Origin: Balneola sp.
Lineage (GTDB): Bacteria > Bacteroidota > Rhodothermia > Balneolales > Balneolaceae
Assembly: GCA_002730655.1 (NCBI GenBank)
Contig: PCAT01000102.1
Location: forward strand, 1 to 13,220
DNA: 13,220 nt
Reading direction: 5' to 3'
In this document: piece by piece, positions 7,351-13,220 of the stretch
Numbering within the stretch: position 1 is the first letter of the stretch
How the letters are laid out: each line of letters starts with the position of its first letter
Translations under genes and position numbers: made by a program
The notes under the pieces: model-generated
Seen by the model: only the letters and a program-made list of their open reading frames with translations
What the model was told of the DNA's origin: nothing
Databases searched by the model: none

Positions 7351-7372
7351 AAAGATAAAAGTTTTTATCTTT
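7351..7372. terminator. Candidate terminator between convergent sdhB and ilvA
   Basis: AAAGATAAA (7351-7359) pairs perfectly with TTTATCTTT (7364-7372) around a four-base loop. A short T tract follows on the plus strand. It lies 40 bp past the sdhB stop and 15 bp past the ilvA stop, in the only gap between the two converging units. The stem is almost all A-T and thus weak, so this is a position-supported guess, better for the sdh transcript than for the ilv one. Confidence 0.5.
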
Positions 7373-7386
7373 TACTTGGTAACCGT

Positions 7387-8685
7387 TTATGCAATAAAGC
7401 GAAACAATTGTGGATGATCGTTTACGTACTCGAAGCTAAGTTTTTTCGCTTTCATACGGTTGATTAATTGATTGATATCTTCTTTGTTTTTCAGCTCTAA
7501 CCCAATAAGTGCTGGGCCTAAATCCTTGTTAGTTTTTTTCGAATACTCGAAGTAAGTGATATCATCATCAGGACCAAGTACATTTCCCAAAAATTCAAGA
7601 AGTGCGCCAGCTCTTTGGGGGAAATCCACAATAAAATAATGTTTTAACCCTTTGTACATGAGCAAGCGTTCTTTGATTTCAGCTGTTCGCATAATGTCAT
7701 TATTGCTACCGCTTAGTACACATATTACATTTTTTCCTTTGATCTTGTCTCTACAGTCGTCCAAAGCGGTTATAGATAGTGCGCCTGCCGGTTCAACTAC
7801 TATAGCCTGTTCGTTGTACATATTAAGAATTGTACCGCATATCTTTCCTTCTGGCGCCGTAATAACGGTATCTAAAACTTTAGAGCATATCTCAAAAGTG
7901 AACTGTCCAACTTTTTTAACTGCAGCTCCATCTACAAACTTATCAATCTCGTCAAGGCTTATTACTTTTCCTGCTTCAATGGATTTGAGCATTGCCGGTG
8001 CGCCTTCTGGCTCGACGCCAATGAGTTGAGTTTGCGGAGAGTATGCTTTAATATAACTACCAATTCCAGCAGAAAGGCCACCACCGCCAACAGGCGCTAT
8101 GATGTAATCGATGGGGAAATCAGCATCTTCCCAAAGTTCTTTTCCAACCGTACCCTGACCAGCAATGATTTTTGGATGGTCGAAGGGGGGTATAAATGCA
8201 GCATTTGTCTGTAAACAAAAATCTGTGGCACGTGCAAAAGCGTCGTCAAAGGTATCACCATCTAAGATAATCTCTACAAAATCCCGGCCAAACATATTTA
8301 CCTGCTTAACCTTCTGTTTAGGTGTGGTTACCGGCATGAAGATAGTTGCTTTGATGCCTTTTTTACGACAGGCAAATGCCACCCCTTGGGCGTGGTTTCC
8401 TGCACTTGCACAAACTACACCATGTTTGGTTTCAGCCTCCGTTAGAGATTGAATCATGTTGTATGCTCCTCTAATTTTATAAGAGCGTACAACTTGGAGA
8501 TCCTCTCGTTTAAGCCATATATTGGCTTGATATTGCTCAGATAATAATTCGTTATAAATTAATGGAGTTCGATGAGCTATACCCTCGAGCTTATGTGCTG
8601 CATCGTTAATGTCCTTAATCGTCACACTCGCAGAGGGTGTCTCGGGTTGAGGAATGTCAATAACGGATGATTTTTGTGAACTCAA
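7387..8685 (-). CDS. ilvA: Threonine dehydratase (threonine ammonia-lyase), biosynthetic
   Basis: This PLP enzyme converts threonine to 2-oxobutanoate and ammonia, the first step to isoleucine. Of 432 residues, about 20-340 form the fold II PLP domain. The Schiff-base lysine K70 lies in RSYKIRGAYN, SAGNHAQG is at 94-101, the phosphate-binding glycine loop GGGGLSAG at 200-207, and SGSNND at 325-330. Residues about 345-432 form one ACT-like regulatory domain (HYFIVDFPQRAGALLEFL), so this is the shorter one-domain form rather than the longer E. coli type. Feedback control by isoleucine is expected from the family. No ATG lies between the ilvC stop and residue 77, so translation most likely begins at the TTG at 8685, 13 bp after ilvC and without a clear Shine-Dalgarno site. 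That points to coupled translation at the end of the ilv operon. Confidence 0.95.
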   Translation of the reverse strand: MSSQKSSVIDIPQPETPSASVTIKDINDAAHKLEGIAHRTPLIYNELLSEQYQANIWLKREDLQVVRSYKIRGAYNMIQSLTEAETKHGVVCASAGNHAQGVAFACRKKGIKATIFMPVTTPKQKVKQVNMFGRDFVEIILDGDTFDDAFARATDFCLQTNAAFIPPFDHPKIIAGQGTVGKELWEDADFPIDYIIAPVGGGGLSAGIGSYIKAYSPQTQLIGVEPEGAPAMLKSIEAGKVISLDEIDKFVDGAAVKKVGQFTFEICSKVLDTVITAPEGKICGTILNMYNEQAIVVEPAGALSITALDDCRDKIKGKNVICVLSGSNNDIMRTAEIKERLLMYKGLKHYFIVDFPQRAGALLEFLGNVLGPDDDITYFEYSKKTNKDLGPALIGLELKNKEDINQLINRMKAKKLSFEYVNDHPQLFRFIA

Positions 8686-8698
8686 TGATTGGAATTAA

Positions 8699-9745
8699 TT
8701 AAAAATTCTCAGGTCGTAAAGTACGAACTGTTTTACCCGCTTTCCACATTTCTGAATTTCGAAGTTCGGCCAGTTCGATTTCTAATTTTTCTCGATAATC
8801 ATCTTTACTGTTGGAGTCAATTGATTTTTGAGCTTCATTTCCATTAGCAACTTCATTGTAGAGATCTTCGAATATAGGCTTAGTAGCGTCTTTGAATTTT
8901 TTCCACCAATCTAAGGCTCCTCGCTGGGCGGTAGTAGAACAATTGGCATACATCCAATCCATTCCATTTTCAGCTACCAATGGCATGAGAGACTGAGTAA
9001 GTTCTTCAACAGTTTCGTTGAATGCTTCGGAAGGACTGTGGCCATTAGCACGAAGTACTTCGTACTGAGCCACGAAGATACCTTGTATAGCTCCCATGAG
9101 CGTTCCTCTTTCGCCGGTTAAATCAGAAAAGACTTCTTTTTTAAAGGTAGTTGGAAACAAATAGCCTGAGCCCACTCCTATACCTAATGCCACGACTCGT
9201 TCCCTAGCGCGGCCTGTACTGTCTTGCAAGATGGCAAAGCTAGAATTTAAGCCACGACCCTCAAGGAACATACGGCGCAGTGAGGTGCCAGAACCTTTAG
9301 GTGCAACGAGAATTACGTCAACATTATCCGGAGGGACGATACCAGTTCGTTCATTGAAGGTTATTCCGAATCCATGTGAAAAGTAAAGAGCTTTTCCAGG
9401 GCTTAGATGCTTTTTTACTGTTGACCACGCTGAAATTTGGCCTGCATCGGAGAGTAAATACTGTAGAATTGTTCCCCGTTGACAGGCTTCTTCTATTTCA
9501 AATAATGTTTCCTCGGGAACCCACCCATCAGCTACTGCCTTATCCCAACTTTTTGATCCCTTTCGCTGACCAACAATAACGTTAAATCCGTTGTCTTTTA
9601 AATTAAGTGCTTGACCAGGACCTTGTACTCCATAACCTAGTATAGCAATGCTTTCATCTTTGAGGGTTTCAACCGCTTTGGCGAGCGGGAACTCATCTCG
9701 TGTTATTACTTCTTCTTCTACTCCACCGAAATTTAATAATGCCAT
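8699..9745 (-). CDS. ilvC: Ketol-acid reductoisomerase
   Basis: This enzyme performs the Mg-dependent alkyl shift and NAD(P)H reduction of 2-acetolactate or 2-aceto-2-hydroxybutanoate. It is 348 residues long, a class I (short) form. The Rossmann motif GYGVQGPGQALNLKDNG lies at 37-53, and R61/S64/S66 in QRKGSKSW suit binding of the NADPH 2'-phosphate. The catalytic stretch SHGFGITF contains H124. Metal ligands are D208 and E212 in SDLTGERG, and E244 and E248 in NETVEEL. S270 in NCSTTAQRG matches the substrate serine. The PGQ loop and extended C-terminus ending in RTLRPENF match Bacteroidota enzymes as I recall them, rather than the common GYGSQGHAH type. NADPH preference is inferred. It lies 71 bp after ilvN and 13 bp before ilvA; the gap to ilvN is the widest in the cluster and shows only a weak 5-bp palindrome (ACATA-C-TATGT). 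Confidence 0.97.
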   Translation of the reverse strand: MALLNFGGVEEEVITRDEFPLAKAVETLKDESIAILGYGVQGPGQALNLKDNGFNVIVGQRKGSKSWDKAVADGWVPEETLFEIEEACQRGTILQYLLSDAGQISAWSTVKKHLSPGKALYFSHGFGITFNERTGIVPPDNVDVILVAPKGSGTSLRRMFLEGRGLNSSFAILQDSTGRARERVVALGIGVGSGYLFPTTFKKEVFSDLTGERGTLMGAIQGIFVAQYEVLRANGHSPSEAFNETVEELTQSLMPLVAENGMDWMYANCSTTAQRGALDWWKKFKDATKPIFEDLYNEVANGNEAQKSIDSNSKDDYREKLEIELAELRNSEMWKAGKTVRTLRPENF

Positions 9746-9816
9746 AATTGTTTAGATATCTAATTAGTTAGTATGGATTAATATACTGTTTTATTGTCAG
9801 CTGCACATACTATGTA

Positions 9817-10365
9817 TCATATGTTGGAGCTACTAGCTAATAGTAAGGCTTCAATATCTTTACCTGGACCGAACTGTTGACGTGCTACAGCAATTCTTCC
9901 CGATCGAACAAATTCTTTTATGCCATAAGGCTCGAGTTCATCAAATAAAGCTTTGGTTTCCCGTTTATAACCTGCTTTTTCAATCACCACAAACTCTTGT
10001 TCAATTGTCAAGAAACGAGCATTATGCTCTCGTACAATGCGCTCAATTTCAATCCCATTAGTCAAGGTTTCTGTAGCAATTTTATATAAAGCCAACTCCT
10101 GCTGAACCACTTCCTTTTTTTTGTAAAAATCAGCCTTTAGCACTTCGACTTGCTTCTCAATTTGCTTGACTACTTTAATGACTTGTTCTTTGGTCTCTGT
10201 AACTGCAATAGTAAATCGATGAATCCCTACAATTTCACTTTCAGAGGTAGTTAGGCTTTCTAGGTTAATTTTTCTTTTGGTAAAAATGGTAGTTATGCGA
10301 TGAAGCAACCCAACTTGGTTTTCGGTGTAGACGGTAATCGTAAATTCTTGTTTTATCACTTCCAT
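9817..10365 (-). CDS. ilvN: Acetolactate synthase regulatory (small) subunit
   Basis: This subunit binds IlvB, raises its activity and gives feedback control by branched-chain amino acids. The protein has 182 residues. An N-terminal ACT domain (about 6-78) begins EFTITVYTENQVGLLHRITTIF and continues with the typical RKINLESL (31-38) and IHRFTIAV (48-55) strands. The C-terminal domain (about 90-182) contains the usual RSGRIAVAR strand at 154-162. Its length is close to the long ilvN/ilvH class (about 160-190 residues) rather than the ~90-residue E. coli IlvN. The residue lining the valine site, N16-Q17-V18-G19-L20, resembles valine-sensitive subunits, but sensitivity is not proven by this. It starts 13 bp after the ilvB stop, in the conserved ilvB-ilvN order. 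Confidence 0.95.
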   Translation of the reverse strand: MEVIKQEFTITVYTENQVGLLHRITTIFTKRKINLESLTTSESEIVGIHRFTIAVTETKEQVIKVVKQIEKQVEVLKADFYKKKEVVQQELALYKIATETLTNGIEIERIVREHNARFLTIEQEFVVIEKAGYKRETKALFDELEPYGIKEFVRSGRIAVARQQFGPGKDIEALLLASSSNI

Positions 10366-10378
10366 GATCTAAATTTAA

Positions 10379-12115
10379 TTAATCCAATCTTATTTCTGCT
10401 ACACCACTTCCCGATGGAACCATGGGGAAAACATTGTTTTCTTTGCCTACCATCACTTCCAAGAAATAAGCTCCCTCGGTTTCGATGAAATCGGTTAGGG
10501 CCTGATCAAGTTGATCGCGATGAGTCACTTGGTTTGTAGGCATTCTGAATCCTTTGGCTAAAAGTTGAAAATCTGGGTTAATCATTTCGGTCGAAGAATA
10601 GCGTTTGTCAAAGAAGAGCTGCTGCCATTGTCGCACCATACCCAAGAATTCGTTATTTAGCAGGAGTACTTTTACTTTAGCCTGCGTTTGGTATATCGTA
10701 GCAAGCTCTTGTATGGTCATTTGTAAACCTCCATCGCCTACCACACAAACTACTGTTCGGTTCGGAGCACCTAGAGCGGCCCCCAACGCTGCGGGAAGGC
10801 CAAATCCCATGGTACCAAGTCCACCTGATGTAATATTGCTTTTTGACTGCTTAAATTCAGCATATCGACAGGCCACCATTTGATGTTGGCCTACATCGGT
10901 TACAATGATAGCATCTCCCCCAGTTTTTTCGTTTAATATACGAATGACCTCACCCATGGTGAGAATCTCATTGGTGGGATTTAGTTCTTCTTGTATCACT
11001 TTATCATGCTCGAGTTGATTGCACTCAGCGAATCGTTTAAGCCACTCATTTCTAACTTTTTTCTGTAGCCTTTGGGTAAGCAGTGGAAGAGTTTTTTTTG
11101 CATTTCCTAATACTGGGATATGTGCATGTACATTCTTATTTATTTCTGCAGGGTCAATTTCAAGGTGGATGACCTTGGCTTGCTTTGCATATTTATCAAG
11201 ATCTCCAGTCACCCGATCATCAAATCGCATCCCTACCGCAATGAGTACGTCGCATTCATTAGTTAGTAAATTAGGACCATAATTACCATGCATTCCCAGC
11301 ATGCCTACATTCAGTGGGTGACTTGTTTCTATAGCAGACAGGCCTAAAATAGTCCAGGCAGCTGGTAAGTTACTTTGTTCCACAAAGGCTTTGAATTCCT
11401 GTTCGGCCTCGGCCAATATAATCCCTTGCCCAAATACTACATAGGGCCGTTTTGCTTCATTGATCGCTTTTGCTGCGGCTTTTATTTGATCCATTTCTAT
11501 GGTAGGTTCTTCGCGATAGCTTCGAATGGAGGTACATCGCTTGTAGACAAAGTCGAGTAGTTGGAACTGTGCATCCTTGGTAATATCAATAAGAACCGGT
11601 CCTGGGCGACCAGAGCGAGCAATAAAAAAGGCTTTGGAAATGGCCAAGGGTATTTCTTCTGCTTTGGTAACCTGATAATTCCATTTAGTTACAGGTATAG
11701 AAATACCAATTACGTCCGTTTCTTGGAATGCATCGCTGCCAAGGAGATGAGACGGTACTTGTCCAGTGATACAAACCAGTGGAGTAGAATCGATCTGTGC
11801 GTCCGCAATTCCTGTTATTAAGTTGGTGGCACCTGGACCAGAAGTGGCCAAGCAAACCCCAACTTTTCCGCTAGCTCGTGAGTAGCCTTGGGCGGCGTGA
11901 ATAGCACCTTGTTCATGTCGTACTAGGACATGTTGCAGGCGATCTTGGTAGTCATAGAGTGCGTCATATATTGGCATAATAGCTCCACCGGGATAACCAA
12001 ACGCGATGTCGACTCCTTCTTGAATAAGGGCTTGGACGATTGCTTCTGCTCCTGTGATGGAAGTTTGATGGGAAGGAGATTTATTTTCTGTTGGTTGGAG
12101 ATCTATGCTTGCCAT
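10379..12115 (-). CDS. ilvB: Acetolactate synthase catalytic (large) subunit
   Basis: This thiamine-diphosphate enzyme joins pyruvate to pyruvate (valine and leucine branch) or to 2-oxobutanoate (isoleucine branch). It has 578 residues in the three-domain ThDP layout. The N-terminal Pyr domain includes the YPGGAIMPIYDAL loop (41-53) and the ThDP-activating glutamate E68 in VRHEQGAIHAAQGYSRASG. The middle FAD-binding domain spans about 200-350 and includes GMRFDDRVTG at 295-304. The C-terminal PP domain holds the cofactor motif GDGGLQM (460-466) through LNNEFLGMVRQWQ (486-498), in which D461 and N488 bind the metal. The tryptophan of the VRQWQ segment matches the herbicide-sensitive AHAS family and separates this from catabolic AlsS-type enzymes. 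The ilvN gene directly downstream supports the anabolic role. The start at 12115 follows ilvD by 17 bp. Confidence 0.97.
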   Translation of the reverse strand: MASIDLQPTENKSPSHQTSITGAEAIVQALIQEGVDIAFGYPGGAIMPIYDALYDYQDRLQHVLVRHEQGAIHAAQGYSRASGKVGVCLATSGPGATNLITGIADAQIDSTPLVCITGQVPSHLLGSDAFQETDVIGISIPVTKWNYQVTKAEEIPLAISKAFFIARSGRPGPVLIDITKDAQFQLLDFVYKRCTSIRSYREEPTIEMDQIKAAAKAINEAKRPYVVFGQGIILAEAEQEFKAFVEQSNLPAAWTILGLSAIETSHPLNVGMLGMHGNYGPNLLTNECDVLIAVGMRFDDRVTGDLDKYAKQAKVIHLEIDPAEINKNVHAHIPVLGNAKKTLPLLTQRLQKKVRNEWLKRFAECNQLEHDKVIQEELNPTNEILTMGEVIRILNEKTGGDAIIVTDVGQHQMVACRYAEFKQSKSNITSGGLGTMGFGLPAALGAALGAPNRTVVCVVGDGGLQMTIQELATIYQTQAKVKVLLLNNEFLGMVRQWQQLFFDKRYSSTEMINPDFQLLAKGFRMPTNQVTHRDQLDQALTDFIETEGAYFLEVMVGKENNVFPMVPSGSGVAEIRLD

Positions 12116-12132
12116 AAAGTATAAGTAATCAA

Positions 12133-13220
12133 TTAAAATTTATCGGTCGTGCAGCCTTTGGAAGCGGAAGATACGGTACGCGCGTATTTGTATAGTATTC
12201 CGGTGCGTGCCTTGAGCGGGGGTGCTTGCCATGTATCTTTTCTTTTTTCTAAGTCATCGTCAGATACTTGAACCTGTAAGGTATTTGCTTCGGCGTCGAT
12301 TTGGATTAGGTCTCCATCTTGGACAAGTCCTATGACGCCACCCAATTGTGCCTCCGGGGTGATGTGTCCTACCACAAAGCCATGGGAGCCACCCGAGAAA
12401 CGTCCATCGGTAATTAATGCTACCTCTTTTCCTAAACCCGCACCCATAATAGCAGAGGTAGGTTTAAGCATTTCAGGCATGCCAGGTCCACCCTTGGGAC
12501 CCACGTATCTTATTACAATTACATCTCCCTTCTGGACTGCACCTGAACTGATTCCTTCGTTGGCTTCTTCTTCAGAATTGAATACGCGGGCAGGACCTGC
12601 AAATCGTAACCCCTCTTTTCCAGTTATTTTTGCTACAGCGCCCTCAGAGGCTAAGTTTCCGTATAGTATTTGAATATGACCGGTCTGTTTGATGGGTTTG
12701 TCTACTGGGAACACTACTTTTTGAGATTCAAAATCTAAGGGCGGAACATCAGTTAAATTTTGAGCCAATGTAGCTCCTGTAATAGTTTTTTGTTCTCCAT
12801 GGAGGATGCCATCAATTAGCATCATTTTTAATACAGAGGGAATTCCACCAGCTTTGTGAAGATCCTCCATTACGTGACGACCACTAGGTTTAAGATCGGC
12901 AATAAAAGGAGTGGTATCGCTGATATGCTGCATATCAGAGAGTTCAAACTCGATGTCGGCAGTGCGAGCGATGGCTAAGAGATGGAGTACCGCATTAGTT
13001 GAGCCTCCTAGTAAGGTAATCAGTCTAAATGCGTTTTCTAGTGATTTCTTGGTTACAATATCTCTAGGTTTTAAATCCAATTCTAGTAGTTTTAACATAC
13101 TCTTACCGGCCTCTTCGCATTCAATGACTTTTTCAGCGCTATTTGCGGGATTAGAGGAGTTGTATGGTAAGGTCATTCCCATTGCCTCAATAGCACTGGC
13201 CATAGTATTAGCCGTATACA
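12133..13220 (-). CDS. ilvD: Dihydroxy-acid dehydratase, 5' end off the right edge
   Basis: This iron-sulfur enzyme dehydrates 2,3-dihydroxy-isovalerate or 2,3-dihydroxy-3-methylvalerate to the 2-oxo acid, the last shared step to valine and isoleucine. The frame is open to the window edge. The first residues visible there read YTANTMASAIEAMGMTLPYN, the conserved stretch just after the third cluster cysteine (G-M-YTANTM). The cysteines themselves and about the first 200 residues therefore lie outside. About 362 residues are present of the usual 550-570. GGSTNAVLHLLAIA matches the family's GGSTNxxLHLxAIA. GPKGGPGMPEML and the catalytic-serine segment DGRFSGGSHGFVVGHITPEA are intact. An internal ATG at 13203 is not the start. 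It is the most upstream visible member of the ilv cluster, so the operon promoter and any attenuator lie off the right edge. Confidence 0.97.
   Translation of the reverse strand, partial: YTANTMASAIEAMGMTLPYNSSNPANSAEKVIECEEAGKSMLKLLELDLKPRDIVTKKSLENAFRLITLLGGSTNAVLHLLAIARTADIEFELSDMQHISDTTPFIADLKPSGRHVMEDLHKAGGIPSVLKMMLIDGILHGEQKTITGATLAQNLTDVPPLDFESQKVVFPVDKPIKQTGHIQILYGNLASEGAVAKITGKEGLRFAGPARVFNSEEEANEGISSGAVQKGDVIVIRYVGPKGGPGMPEMLKPTSAIMGAGLGKEVALITDGRFSGGSHGFVVGHITPEAQLGGVIGLVQDGDLIQIDAEANTLQVQVSDDDLEKRKDTWQAPPLKARTGILYKYARTVSSASKGCTTDKF

Noticed and set aside
7652..8452. Plus-strand open frames opposite ilvA
   Set aside because: They are antisense to an intact ilvA with all PLP motifs and have no recognisable protein features.
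9746..9816. Possible attenuator or riboswitch between ilvN and ilvC
   Set aside because: Only a 5-bp interrupted palindrome is visible. There is no leader peptide rich in Ile/Val/Leu and no T-tailed hairpin.
12332..12673. Plus-strand open frame of 113 codons opposite ilvD
   Set aside because: Its Pro/Ser-rich translation is typical of the complement of a Gly-rich gene, and ilvD is intact on the other strand.

Overview
The window looks like chromosomal DNA from a Gram-negative bacterium of the Bacteroidota/Rhodothermota/Balneolota group. This is inferred from three things. The succinate dehydrogenase is the type with one large five-helix cytochrome b subunit. The ketol-acid reductoisomerase carries the GYGVQGPGQ-type nucleotide loop that I associate with Bacteroidota. 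There is also a large membrane-anchored GHNEFYG-type SGNH protein. Base composition is moderately AT-rich, and several genes lack an obvious Shine-Dalgarno site. No tRNA, rRNA, CRISPR array, insertion sequence or phage gene was seen.

Layout. Positions 1-2219 (minus strand) hold the N-terminal 569 residues of a membrane-anchored SGNH-hydrolase-like protein, which runs off the left edge. Its start overlaps the end of a PduO-type cob(I)alamin adenosyltransferase gene. A divergent gap of about 130 bp leads to a plus-strand gene for an exported LolA-like protein (2350-3090). Positions 3091-3898 have no intact recognisable gene. They contain a clearly decayed YigZ/IMPACT-family gene (3356-3748, minus, two frameshifts, one nonsense codon, C-terminal part missing), a short unrecognised ORF, and a repeated GTACTTAA-type motif just upstream of the next operon. 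Positions 3899-7310 (plus) are a complete sdhCAB operon for succinate dehydrogenase (complex II). A hairpin at 7351-7372 separates it from the convergent cluster that fills the rest of the window. Positions 7387-13220 (minus, transcribed right to left) are ilvD(partial)-ilvB-ilvN-ilvC-ilvA for branched-chain amino acid synthesis.

How the genes work together. IlvA makes 2-oxobutanoate from threonine. IlvBN condenses pyruvate with pyruvate or 2-oxobutanoate, IlvC isomerises and reduces the product, and IlvD dehydrates it to the 2-oxo acid precursors of valine, leucine and isoleucine. SdhCAB links the TCA cycle to the membrane quinone pool. The adenosyltransferase supplies coenzyme B12 to enzymes encoded elsewhere. 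Most of the window is ordinary metabolism, and I do not see a convincing new multi-gene system. The most notable items are the decayed YigZ gene, the repeat motif upstream of sdhC, and the SGNH protein with its overlapping gene junction.
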